Positions 33,322-44,454 of a DNA stretch of 64,000 nt are shown here, one piece after another (the first letter of the stretch is position 1; the number at the start of each line of letters is the position of its first letter). The notes beneath the pieces were generated by a model. It did no database searches. It had not been told where the DNA came from and saw only the letters and a list, made by a program, of their open reading frames with translations. The position numbers and the translations under genes were made by a program. Source of the stretch: Portevinia maculata (taxonomy: Eukaryota; Arthropoda; Insecta; Diptera; Syrphidae); the NCBI GenBank assembly GCA_949715645.1, contig OX454528.1, positions 69,781,888-69,845,887 of the forward strand, given 5' to 3'.

Positions 33322-36300
33322 TTTTAAATTTTTTCTTTTTCTTTCGAAACTGGTCTTTGTGTAATTTTTGTAAGTCTCTGTTTGGTTTAATAGTTATTTT
33401 ATTTTTATCGATTTCAATCACTTTTACTTTCCTATGCTTTGTTTTTAATTTATCGAAATATGTAGGATTATAAATTTTGGTAAAATTAGGATTTATATCG
33501 GTATCTTTTCTATCTTTATTCACTCTAGCTAAAACTTTATTTTTTGTGCTTTCGATTCTATTAAATATTGTTTTATTGTCTATGCGTCCGAAATGTATGT
33601 CACTCGGTTTTTCTCTAGTAGTTAAGTGGATCGTATTGTTGTAAACCTCTATTGTTCGTGTCACGTTATCGACTAAGCTTGGCTTTTGCTTTTCAAATAA
33701 TCTTATGTTCTCGTTGAGAGTGGAGTGCAAACGCTCTATATCTGAGTTGCCTGTGTGTCGATATGGCGTAGTAATGTGAGTTACTATCTCGTTGTCTTTG
33801 AGATATTGTTTAACTGTGTAAGATAAAAAACATTTATCATTGTCGGTCGTTAAGATTTTTGGTTTACCTAGATAAATAAATATCTTAGTTATAGCGGTTA
33901 GCACATCGGCTTGATTCTTTGTTTCTAAACGTTCAAGGGCTATAAATTTTGAAAATTTGTCAATACATGTTAGGTAGCTACCATTTCTTGGTATGGGCCA
34001 AATGTCCATATGGTAGTGTTCATGAGGGCCTGAGGGCGTGGGCGTTTTTTCATAAGGTAGTTTTATTGGATTCCTTTCTATTTTGATATTACACATTTCG
34101 CAATTGTTCAATACTTTATTAATAGTTTCACGTAAACTAGGTGCGTAAAATTTTCTAATGACTTCAAGGTATGTTTTTTCAATACCAATATGATTAAATT
34201 TTATATGGATTTTATTAATTGTTTCCTCAGTTTCTGGAGGATGTAAATTTATTAGGTTAGATATGCTTCTATATAATTTCTGTTTATTATGGTGTTGTTT
34301 CCAATGGGTTTGAAATTTAAGAAATAATTCGTCGTCATTCGCATATTTGTTCAAAGGTAAATCGTCGTTATTTATGAATATTGCATTTGTGCAATTTATA
34401 TCACATTCTGATATTATTAGATCAAAGTCTTTGGTCGTAAAATTTGTTCTCGTAATTGTTATTAATCTTTTACCTATATACGGAAAGGATATTTCCTGAG
34501 AATCTTCATTAGTTGTTTTGATGATTATCTGACGTTTAAACATGTTAAGGGGTTTTTCTGTTATTGGAATTAGGTCTGTACTATCTGATTCGACACTGTG
34601 TTGTGTACTCGCTAAGTCTTCTTCTAAAGCGTTAATTTCAGGTGAAATCTTGATTCTTGATAGAGCATCGGCAACTTTATTTTCTTTGCCTTGCAGGTAC
34701 TCAATATCAAAATCATATTCTTCGAGCTTTATTTTCCAACGTTGTAGTTTAGAATTAGGCTCTTTCAGATTATGTAGCCAAACTAGCGGCCTATGATCTG
34801 TTAAAATTTTAAAACGTCTACCATATAGGTAATGACGAAATTGTTTGGTTGCCCAAACGATTGCTAGGAGTTCTTTCTCTATAGTGCTGTAGTTGCACTC
34901 GTGTTTATTAAGTGTCCTGGATGCAAATGAAAGTGGTCCGTGAGATTGGGACAATACTGCACCTATTGCAAAATTGCTTGCATCGGTTGTTAATATAAAT
35001 TCTTTACTAAAGTCTGGGTGTTTGTTAATTAACATATCTGTCATTGCTACTTTTAGTTTGTTGAACGCGTCAGCATATTGTTCGTTCTTTATATCTATTT
35101 TTGAATCCTTTTTTAGGTATAATGTCATAGGTTTGATTATTTTAGCATAATCCTGGATGAATTTTCTATAATATCCAGTTAAACCTAGGAAGGATTGTAT
35201 TTCTTTTATGGATGTGGGAATTTGAAAATCTTTTATTGTTTGAATTTTTGACGGATTGGGTTTGATACCTTCTGGTGTAATTATATGTCCGAGAAATTCG
35301 GATTCTTTCTTTAGAAAATCACATTTATTCAAAGAAACTTTAAGATTGACTTGTCGAAGTCTCTTGAAGATTAGTTTCTAATGTTGAATATGTTCTTGTA
35401 GTGATGAAGAAAAGATGATGATATCGTCAAGGTAAACATAGCATATTTTACCAATGTAGTCACTTAGGACTTCGTTCATCATGCGTTGAAATGTAGCAGG
35501 AGCATTCTTGAGACCAAATGGCATTCTGATCCATTCATAATGTCCTGAAAGTGTGGAGAAGGCTGTCTTCTCACGATCTTGTGAATCTATTTCAATTTGG
35601 TAAAAACCTTTTGTTAAATCCAAAGTAGAAAAATAATTGGCTCGACCCATCTTGTCGAGTATATCTTCAATTAGAGGAATTGGAAATTTATCCTCTTTGG
35701 TAACCTTGTTCAATTTGCGATAGTCAATAACTATACGCCACTCTTTATTTCCCATCTTGTCCATTTTCTTGGGTACGACCCATATCGGAGCATTATATGG
35801 TGAACTCGAGTGTTTGATTATCCCTTGATCCAAAAGATCTTGGATCTGATTATTGACTTCATTTTTATGTACCTCGGGATAGCGGTATATCCGGGTGAAA
35901 ATTGGGGAATTGTCTGAGACAGTAAGTTTGTGTTTGACGTGTGATGTAAATGTTAGGTCGTCACCTTTATGAAAGAATACATCTTGATATTCTTTTAGGG
36001 TTTTAGAGAGAATTCTTTTTTCTTCAATATTCATGTGTTCAGTATTTTTTTGTTCAAACTCGTCGAAGATAGTGTCATTTGGCGTTAAGCCGCTTAAGTG
36101 ATGAACTTCCATCATGTAGTCTTGTTCGTCAATTAAATCAAAAAATATTGGAATTTTTATGTCATTCAGTGTTAATGTCTTGGTTGCATAATCTAATTTA
36201 CTATTATTAGGTAATAGAATATTATTACCGATTATCCCATTGTAATTTGGACTAAAATTCAATATATGGAAAAGACAGTTTTCTTTTACTTTATAGGCGA

Positions 36301-36460
36301 ATTTTTCTTTGGGAAATAATGCTTCTTCTGTCACTACGACAGGGTTTCCTACTGTGTTAATTTTTAACGGTTGCTTTCTAGTTTGTATGTATTGGGGTGG
36401 AACGTCTATTTTATTAATGATACTATTTGTTGCTCCAGTATCTATGAGCATACGTATAAT
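33263..36460 (-). pseudogene. Errantivirus pol polyprotein with one in-frame stop
   Basis: Order: protease (LIDTGATNSII, ~36440), reverse transcriptase (ending with CYVYLDDIIIFSS, ~35420), RNase H (LTTDASNFAIGAVLSQ, ~35000; TDHRPLVWL, ~34790), integrase zinc finger (HIKFNHIG...CEMCNI, ~34200-34090) and integrase core (YHMDIWPIP, ILTTDNDKCF, ~34020-33830). The frames 36451-35378 and 35332-33263 are the same frame and are separated only by one TAG at ~35378, just after the RT active site. pol is offset from gag by one frame, so it is probably reached by ribosomal frameshifting. Confidence 0.9.
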
Positions 36461-36474
36461 TTTGCCGTTTTTCT

Positions 36475-37872
36475 CTATTCTGAGATAGGGAAGTCCGGAT
36501 TTATTTCCGAGGCTTGTAACTGAAAATTTTGATTCTCGTGAGTTTCGTTATTTGTTTCTAAATTCCTTCCAGTATTACTACTATTATTTTCATTATATCC
36601 CGCAGGATTGTTAGAGTGATTTCCTCTGTTGTAATTAACTTGTCTGTTAACCGGTGTTGGGTTACGTCTCAATTGACTACTACTTGGATCTATGTCCATA
36701 GGCTGTGTTCTAGAGTTGTTTTGGTTATAGTTCCTATCTGTGTTGTAATTATTTTGGAAAGGAGCTCTGTTTTGAAAATGATTAAATGGTGGTCGAAAAT
36801 TATTTGGTCTAAAATTGTTGTTAGGGTTGTTTCTATTTTGGCCAAACGCTTGGAAATTTTGGGGTCTAAAATTATTTTGATGATTCTGTGGGACAAACAT
36901 TTTAGGTTGAAAGTTCTTAACATTATTGCTGAAGTTTTGCCTTGGCTGTCTTTCTTCAAAAGAGTTTGATTCAACAAATCCTGCTTCTGTGAGCTCGTGT
37001 AGGGCTTCCTGCAAACTCATTGGTTTGAGGGCGAAAAGAATTGTTCGCATATGTACCGGCAATTTCTCTTTAAAAATATTTAAGGCTGTGAGATTATTAT
37101 TGTTCACTTCATGGACTTTATTTTCTTGAACCGATTTTTGGTTCAAATCGCACAAAGTTTTTTGTATGTCGTTATAGAAATTTAAAACGTTACCTCTGAA
37201 ACTGATCTGTCTTAGATCTTCGTACAATTGTAGGCTGTTCTTGAATCCTCCGAAATTATTAATTAGCATATGTCTGATTTCTAACCAATTTTGTAAGTGG
37301 GAGTGAATCTCAATGCATCTTTTTGCTTTTCCAATAAATTTGGATTTTAAAATATTTATACACATCAGTTGGCTTTGATTATCATACTCGTTAAGAGTTG
37401 GTATTATTCCATCTACATTTGTGAGGAATGTGTAAAGATCTTCAGTGCGACCATCAAACGTATTAAGTTTCTCAATATATTTTAATGGATTAAGCGTTAA
37501 GCTTTTTTTGGGTGTATTATTTACTTGGGATGTAGCCATTTTGGTTTTCTGATAGTTTTCTATACTTAATTTACTTTGATTAAACTTATGATTATTTTCT
37601 TCAAATTTTGTCAATAAAATGTTGTCAATATTTTTATTTTTACTTTTATTGTCTAAAATATTATTGCCCAAACTAAGATTTAAATTATCAATTTTATTTT
37701 CTAGTAATTTAATTTTTCTATTTTCAAAATTATTCTTACAATATTCAGGTATACTTCTGTTTCGAATTTCTAGTAGATGTAGGTCTTCTTCTTCTGTTGA
37801 ACTAGATTCCTCTTCGTCAGTGTATCTGCTTTCTTGGTTAATTATCTTCTTCTTCTGCAATCTCTTGATCAT
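36475..37872 (-). CDS. Errantivirus gag
   Basis: 465 codons, open. The N-terminal third is charged and Asn-rich. The middle (about residues 125-290) has the retrotransposon gag fold with LNTFDGRTEDLYTFLTNVD, LQNWLEIRHMLINNFGG and FKEKLPVHMRTILFAL. The C-terminal part is rich in Asn, Gln and Arg-Pro-Asn-Phe repeats and has no CCHC knuckle, as in the 17.6/297 group where a basic tail binds RNA. It forms the intracellular particle. The start is the first ATG after the leader, ~420 nt from the primer site. Confidence 0.88.
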   Translation of the reverse strand: MIKRLQKKKIINQESRYTDEEESSSTEEEDLHLLEIRNRSIPEYCKNNFENRKIKLLENKIDNLNLSLGNNILDNKSKNKNIDNILLTKFEENNHKFNQSKLSIENYQKTKMATSQVNNTPKKSLTLNPLKYIEKLNTFDGRTEDLYTFLTNVDGIIPTLNEYDNQSQLMCINILKSKFIGKAKRCIEIHSHLQNWLEIRHMLINNFGGFKNSLQLYEDLRQISFRGNVLNFYNDIQKTLCDLNQKSVQENKVHEVNNNNLTALNIFKEKLPVHMRTILFALKPMSLQEALHELTEAGFVESNSFEERQPRQNFSNNVKNFQPKMFVPQNHQNNFRPQNFQAFGQNRNNPNNNFRPNNFRPPFNHFQNRAPFQNNYNTDRNYNQNNSRTQPMDIDPSSSQLRRNPTPVNRQVNYNRGNHSNNPAGYNENNSSNTGRNLETNNETHENQNFQLQASEINPDFPISE

Positions 37873-38290
37873 TTATTTTATGCTATTTGTTGGAGCTCTG
37901 AAGCTGCCCTTTTCTTCTTTAACTTAGTCTATGAGGTTGATTAATTTCTCTCTATGAGTTTTGTGGTATTACCATGTGCATTGGGGTGAACCACTAATTA
38001 ATCCGTTTTTATTCACTGAATAGATTTGTTGGATCTTCGATCTTTTCACTGAATTTATTTAAAAATGTTTTACCCGTCAATGTGAGTACGGTTTATTCAC
38101 TTTCAAAACTTTTTTTAAAAATATCTTAATCAATTTTGTATTAATTTATTTTTATTTATTCACAGCACCGTGTTTAGTCGTAGACTCAAAGATTTGTTTT
38201 AATCTTTTTCGCAGAAAAAACTTATTTTTGAAATTTACTTCACTATTTAAACGGAACGGTAGATTTTTACAAGGATTACACGATTTGTGC

Positions 38291-38309
38291 AATCCTACCG
38301 ACTGCGCCA
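38291..38309 (-). promoter_or_regulatory. Primer-binding site for tRNA-Ser
   Basis: The plus strand reads AATCCTACCGACTGCGCCA, identical to what I remember as the 3' end of fly tRNA-Ser with CCA. The minus strand TGGCGCAGTCGG follows the 5' LTR directly, as in 17.6 and 297. Confidence 0.88.
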
Positions 38310-39011
38310 ATTTTGTTTAAGTGTTTTAAGTTAATAAAAAAATATATTTGCGCTCTCGTCAGAGAGCGACATCAAATAAAAGACTTTATTTAATTTTAAT
38401 AACTTTTTATTGAAGTCAAAGCTTCAGATCCCTTACCCTTGGTGGGGGGAAATCTTCCGCTATACGAAGTGACTGTTGGTATGGTAGACTTAAGACTTAA
38501 GAACTTGAGATACATCGATCCCCTTTTATATTGCTTAATTGCTAACGCAGCATTTTGACTGCGGATATTCTCGCACCAGTTGCTAAAGGCAAAAAGTGCT
38601 GAGTCACATTTCCTGCTCATATTTTATACACATTGAAGCGATGGATCTTTAAAACATAAACATTGATTAGGACAAAAAGTGTTGACTACAATTATTCTTT
38701 GTCATAGCATCTTTTTGTGTACATTGAAAGTATGGCAAAATGTTTACTTATTGAATTTAAAATCTAGATGCGCACAAGTGGGTTCCGATATAAACATTGA
38801 TTAGGACAAAAAGTGTTGACTACAATTATTCTTTGTCATAGCATCTTTTTGTGTACATTGAAAGTATGGCAAAATGTTTACTTATTGAATTTAAAATATA
38901 GATGCGCACAAGTGGGTTCCGATATAAACATTGATTAGGACAAAAAGTGTTGACTACAATTATTCTTTGTCATAGCATCTTTTTGTGTACATTGAAAGTA
39001 TGGCAAAATGT
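38310..39011 (-). repeat. Errantivirus 5' LTR (right end), outer edge truncated
   Basis: Matches the left LTR almost base for base from 38310, including the TATA box (plus 38522-38530). It has two full ~137-bp units (from 38655 and 38792) and an 80-bp part of a third that stops at ~39011, so it differs from the left LTR in unit number and lacks its expected end. Confidence 0.85.
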
Positions 39012-39400
39012 TACCTTACCTTAATATATGTATTAATACCTACGTATAGTCATAACTAAAGTCAACACTGAGTACATATACATTTGTAATATAGAATAGT
39101 TATGCGGAATTAATATCACTGATCATGGATTGGTGGTAAACTGGTGTGATGTCTTGTAGATGCATCAATGCAGGTGGGATGAATTAAAATCAGATGTTTG
39201 TTGCGCTTGGATTTCCGATCAAAATATGGTCTAGATGTTTTGGGGCGATGCAGACGTTTCTGATGCAATTCTTGAAGGTGTGGGTGCACTCAGGTACTCC
39301 TGGAAAAGGGTGGCACATATATCTCCCACGGCACCAGTGAATTTCGACGTTGAAAATCACACCGTGTTGCCTCGAGGTTTCCCCAGCTGTCACAATTTCA
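39012..39400. other. Noncoding stretch
   Basis: No recognised feature. Confidence 0.4.
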
Positions 39401-39406
39401 GACAGG

Positions 39407-39960
39407 TCAAGCGTAAGTCCGCCGCCATCAAAAGGAGGTGATTCGTAATTACTTTGTTGATCTCTCCAGGCTCTCTGAACTAAGTCATGTGCTTAGTTTT
39501 AAAGATGCTTGGCGGATTTAGGTCTACTCGCGATAGTGGACAAACAATATAAATTCCTGCACTTTTGGCAAGTTTGGTTTGGGAAACTATGAATGAAAAT
39601 CTATTAGTCATTGAAACTATGTAAAATGTCTTGAACACGCGCTTTACCTATGGAATTAAGTGGTTACAATTTCATGTACCAAAATCAAGCGTAAATCCGC
39701 CGTCAATTCACATGAATAATGATTATATGTAATCCCCTTTTATTCCCTTTTTTTTTTATTCGTCCAGGCTCTCTTCACGAACGTCTGTGTCAAGTTTCCA
39801 AGACGTTTGGCGAATTTAAACCCAATTGTTATATCTGACGGGGCAGATTTATTTAAAATACCTGTACTTTGGCTAGTTAGATGGTTGGAAACTGTAAGAG
39901 AAAAATTGTAACACTTTGAAACGAAAATGTCTTACACACGCGGTTTACCAATGAATTCGA
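39407..39960. repeat. Diverged tandem duplication, unit ~280 bp
   Basis: Unit 1 (39407-39660) and unit 2 (39684-39960) share an ordered set of blocks: TCAAGCGTAA(G/A)TCCGCCG, TCCAGGCTCTCT, TTGGCG(G/A)ATTTA, CCTG(C/T)ACTTT, GGAAACT and GTCTT(G/A)(A/C)ACACGCG(C/G)TTTACC. No open frame spans either unit, so the function is unknown. Confidence 0.6.
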
Positions 39961-40197
39961 TGATGGATGGTCGCGCTTTCACTTAACCGCTCACTAGCCA
40001 CAAGAACAAAAGAAAAGGCCTACCGTTCGTGATACACAGACTTTATACCCATGGTTTGGTAAGGTGTGGTGTAGAGATTAAAAAAAAATGTGTACAGCGG
40101 CTTAAAGCGTTACCATCAGTGTTATTGATATAACATCAAAACGGACGTTACCAGTTATTTGAAGAATGTGCGATATGTGATTAATTCAAGGCGATCG

Positions 40198-40605
40198 CTA
40201 CAGTATATTGAAATCACCCGCAATGACGATTTCAGTACGAGGATGAAGGGTCACAATTCGTGTGATGGAATCAGACAGGTCATTATAAGTTGAATGTCTG
40301 CCCAAATGTGGGCTTCTGTAAATAAAACAGCAGTGGATTAATTGCTTTCGGACATGGAATTTTAGCCAAATGAAATTAAATTCTTTATTGGAACATTGGC
40401 CATATTGAGGCTGATGTTGATAGGCTACGACACTACGTATATTAACGGCGAAACCGCGATTGGGAAAGAATAACGACACTAAGTGGTAACCAGGTAGACT
40501 AAACTCCATTAAATCGGTGTCAACGCTAACGTGTGTTTCACTTATTGCCAAAACAACTGGTTTATTCAGGGAGGCAACGGATGTTGCTCACATCCACTAC
40601 AAAAT
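40198..40605 (-). pseudogene. CR1-like non-LTR element, endonuclease fragment
   Basis: 117 codons matching the N-terminal endonuclease of the 58.5-kb element: AISETHVSVDTDL, FSLPGYHLVSLFF, PQYGQCSNKEFNFIWLKFHV and EIVIAGDFNIL. The fragment ends right after the catalytic GDFN motif. Confidence 0.8.
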
Positions 40606-40859
40606 TTCATTGCCGTACGCCAAATAAGAGGAACAAATAGTTCGATTTTACAAATTTGAAAATGCCTTCGATATACGGTCGCAACTGTTCAATTGTTCAT
40701 AGCATAGCCAACCAATCCTTTTCGGCCGTCGAGTAGAGTTTCTCTCACATCTGTCAAGTGATCAGCTTGGGTAGCAGATTCCTCAGAATAAGACCCAAGT
40801 GAATTTGAGAACCTATCAGCTGGTCGCTAGCAGGCGACCTAACTAATTTCGACGTAGCT

Positions 40860-41345
40860 CCTGTCCTTGGAGTCCGTTGACCATATCCCGAGCAACGTCG
40901 GCAATCAGTATGTGTTATTACAACCCATGCTTCTCGCTAGGGAATGTCTGTAGAGAACCCGTTATTGAAGCATAGTGTTGTTTTGCTAAGGCGGCTTGTG
41001 ACCGCGCAGTTCATATCAAGTTCCGGATGGTCTTTAAACCTTATGTCATTTAACTGTATTAAACTTGTTGCCCTGCGGATCGCCAGTTTTTGAATGTGTT
41101 TGTGGAGAGGCGTTAACCCTGTAAGTGCTACTACTCGTATTTAGATACCTAGGCACGCAAACCGTTGTACCTTTTCGAGCATCTCTATTGCAATCTTTTG
41201 TGGGGATTTTGTCAACCATACTATGGAGGTGTATGTAATTATGGGTCTTATCGCACGGTGTAGATCCAGTGGACGGTCTTTGGAGAGATTCTCCAGGTTC
41301 TACCATACGTGCGGCGACAGGCCCATACGGCTCTTGTAGCTTTTG
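40860..41345 (-). pseudogene. LOA-like element (second copy), thumb region
   Basis: Broken frames read TYTSIVWLTKSPQKIAIEML, EKVQRFACLGI and LTPLHKHIQKLAIRRATSL, the region after the RT palm of LOA/R1-type proteins. It belongs with the pieces at 42.6-43.9 kb, separated by an inserted retroelement fragment. Confidence 0.6.
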
Positions 41346-42545
41346 TAATTTTGTTGTTGATATTTGTATTTGTATTTGTATTTTATTATCATCATAGCTT
41401 GATTTTAAAATTAACATCTAGTTTATAATAAAGCTTAGAATTGGACATATGCATATAATATTTATAACAAAAAAAGAAGTAACGATTGTAAATAATAAAG
41501 TTAATTTAAACGAAAAAAGCTTAATATAAAGTACAAGGTTAACAATATTTAAAGAATATGTACAATGTTTAAATAAAAAAGAGAAAAAGGTGAGGAAAAA
41601 AGGAGGGTATAACAAGAAAAGAAAAAAAGAATAAAAGAAAAAAGAAAAAGAAAAGTATAGCAAAGTTTAGCAAACCCAACAGAAAACAAAAGCCGCGGAA
41701 AAGGAAGGTTATGTTATCAGATAGTGTGTGAAGAAATTTTTCTTAAAGGCAATAAAATTATCTAAACTTCGCACATGGCGTGGCAAGGTATTCCATAACC
41801 GAGTTGCGTTAATAAAAAACTGTCGCTCTGAAGTAAGACATGAAAAACAGGGAACTATAATTTGGTAAGATCTTCTAGACAACGAGAACTGGATTCTTTC
41901 GTAAAGGAACGAAGGTTGATGCGTTTGGATAATATTGAAGAACATTGTTCGAGTTCTAAGTTTTATAAGGTTTTGAAAAGAGATTCCATATATACTTTTA
42001 GAGAATGATGATATGTGGTCATACCGGCTTAGACCAAATATATAACGAGCCACACTGTTAAAGGCAACGTTGAGCTGCTTCTGACTTACGCTGTCGAGCT
42101 TGCAGACAATTTCACAGTCATAAGTCAAGATCGGTGTTACAAGGGTTTTAGCTAGCATTTTCCTGGTATCCAAAGGGGTGAATTTCCTAGTAGGCCAAAG
42201 CAATCGAAGAGCCCCGTATGCCTTGCCTACAGCCAATGTGATATGGTTGTTCCAATTTAATGTTCAATTAAAACATATACCGAGGTTCTTGACCTTATAC
42301 ACAAACTCGACTTGGGTGTTTCCGAGTTCAATGGCAGGAAAACAAGAAACATCTACGATTCTTTTAGATATTACAAGGCATTTAGTTTTTTGGGGGTTTA
42401 AGGTGAGGCCACATTTTAAAGACCATTGTTTAATAGATGAAAGGTCCTCATTAATCTTGATAGCACAGTCCTGAATCATATGAAGCGGACTGCTTTTCAT
42501 TATCTGAAGGTCGTCAGCAAAAATATGTGCATCACAGTGGCGATA
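41345..42545 (-). pseudogene. CR1/jockey-type RT 3' fragment with simple-repeat tail
   Basis: Starts at AHIFADDLQIMKSS (RT active site, ~42530), continues with INEDLSSIKQWSLKCGLTLN (42264-42500), KTLVTPILTYDCEIVCKLD and INATRLWNTLPRHVRSLDN, ending HYLIT-stop at 41709. A noncoding 3' region follows and ends in an AAATAC-type tail near 41355-41388. It is inserted in the LOA-like element. Confidence 0.7.
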
Positions 42546-42619
42546 TGATAGTTCCAGTTCAGTCCTTTGTCTAGGATTACTCCAAGATACTTGAATTCTT
42601 CGGAGTACTATGACCGTGT

Positions 42620-43890
42620 CGTTTATTGAGATTTAACATAGATTTCTCCTTTTGGCAAAAGGAAGAATGATGGCCTTACTGGGATTTATGGAAAGATTTT
42701 CCCTGATGCTCCAGTCTAATTCTATCTTAAGAGCGTTTTGCATTTGTGATGTGACTTCATTTGAGTAATTGCCCCTAACAATGAAGACTATGCCGTCGGC
42801 ATACCCAACTGTGCTGTAGCTAAATTGATCATTTTGTGGAGCAAGTCGTCAATGACCAAAGACCACAGGAGCTTTGCGTGATTCCTGACGAAACAATTAT
42901 TCCACGACTTTCCAGCATCGCTTTGATTCATTTTATAGAAGGTTTGTCTATATTGCTATGTTGTAAAGCATTTGTTGTACAGTGTTGTCAAAATACCCTC
43001 TGTATCCAGAAAGTTACATAGTGCGATCTCTTGCGCTGGTAGGCGTTTTTGATCTCTGTTGTAAGTTTTAGCAGAACGCCTTCCGTGGATTTGTCCTTTT
43101 GGTACGCATACTGATATGGGTGCAGAAGCATGCTGTTCGTTAAGCATTCTCCATTGTTTTCAGAAAAAAAAAAAAAACGATTTTAAGCTTATAGGACGAT
43201 ATGATTTAGTTAATTTGGCTTGTTTCCGGGCATGAATGAATACCACGTCTACCTCCCTACAGGTACTTGGTCTGTATCCCCAGTTGAAGCTGAACAAAAA
43301 TAAGACGATAATGGAAGGTACCAAAAACTCAACTCCTTTTTGGATGAGGGCTGGAAAGATACCGTCTGTAGCTTTTTTTTTTTTTTTTTATAATTTGCGT
43401 ACGCTAAAGGGATTTCTTTTTTCTGTAGTGACACAGTACCCTTATAATGGTAAAACCACAGCGAAGGCATTTTTAGTTTGTTGCGCAAGTAGCTCACAGC
43501 AATTCATTGCCTATTTTTGGGTGCTACTTACTGAAAGAATAGAAGGATAGGAAAGAAGTTTGGTGCGATGGGATTTTTTTTCTCAACAGGTGGCGCCTAA
43601 ATTGCTTTAAGGAGATCATTTTTTTGTTGTGTGTATTCAATTTATAAAAATCATGGCCCTGGTCGGGATTCGAACGCACGACCTGCCAATCACTTATTGA
43701 ATACACTACCATCGCACCATTGCCACCTAATCTGCTCAAGGGTTTAAATGAGTTAATTGCGCATTTAACCTCATCCGGAGTAAAAAGTGTTCCGGACAAA
43801 CTGTTATTTCTGTTAAGGTTTAACCACAGGCTGTCTTCAATTTGGAGGTCGCCTGATGGTATCCGAAGTTCGCAGACTAGAGACAAAGCA
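42620..43890 (-). pseudogene. LOA-like element (second copy), RT domain, split by a SINE
   Basis: 5' part: GTLFTPDEVKCAINSFKPL (~43790). After the SINE: ATDGIFPALIQKGVEFLVP, VDVVFIHARKQAKLTKSYRP and ISL (~43370-43170), then YAYQKDKSTEGVLLKLTTEI (~43120), LLWSLVIDDLLHKM (~42850) and KYLGVILDKGLNW (~42570), in shifting frames. The order is that of LOA/R1-type reverse transcriptases. Confidence 0.7.
43373..43741 (-). mobile_element. tRNA-derived SINE
   Basis: On the minus strand the 5' head reads GGTGGCAATGGTGCGATGG (A-box-like), then ~40 nt further GTTCGAATCCCGACC (B box), a body of ~280 bp and an A-run (T-run on plus, 43373-43389). Insertion splits a LOA-like RT gene between codons for PLSR and ATDG, so both edges are well placed. 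Confidence 0.7.
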
Positions 43891-43899
43891 CCCTCTTAG

Positions 43900-44450
43900 C
43901 CATGCGTTTGCTATTACCTTAAGATTAGGACTTTGTGTTAACCCTTAACTTTGCGTATTTGTTGACTGCGCTTAGTTCTCGTGTTGGTTAACGATGTTGA
44001 ATCCTCGTTGGGGTAACCCTCCTCCTTTATCCGGGCCCGGCAGGTAACACATGGCGGAATTTCTGGAGTAGATAACTTTTTCCCTGTATGGACACACTTC
44101 AGTTCGAGGAAAACAACCACAGAGGGCTACGTTGCAGTTTTCTGCTGTTTTGCCACCAAATCCAGACATTTTGAAAGACCTCACAGCGCTGACTCTCGGC
44201 TACTTTGTGATTGGAGAAGCATTCACTAGCTCCATCCACCCTGCGCTCAAGGTTTAAGCGGTAATTTGAAAAAAAATGTGGAAGACAATTACCTCGCTCA
44301 ACCAACAGTTTTGGAATCGTTGATCGAACGAATATTTAATCCAATTCCAGCATCGCCGAAGGTAAACCTAGAAAAACAATAAAAATTAAGGAGGGAATGA
44401 TGGCACTTTTAAAAGGAAGATAATTTACCACGTCTTCAATGACAAATTGA
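43900..44450. other. Unassigned stretch
   Basis: Short overlapping minus-strand frames exist, but none shows a motif I recognise. Confidence 0.35.
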
Positions 44451-44454
44451 AAGG

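Larger units (their letters stand above)
31217..39011 (-). mobile_element. Ty3-type errantivirus (insect endogenous retrovirus), nearly complete
   Basis: Minus-strand element with two LTRs, tRNA-Ser primer site, gag, pol, env and polypurine tract, arranged like the 17.6/297/ZAM group. The LTRs are almost identical where both exist, so insertion is recent. Two breaks are visible: an in-frame stop in pol and a frameshift in env. The outer edge of the right LTR is cut off. Confidence 0.9.

Noticed and set aside
41418..41663. 81-codon minus-strand frame rich in Phe, Leu and Ser
   Set aside because: A translation of an A/G-rich low-complexity 3' region. Its composition, not a conserved motif, keeps it open.
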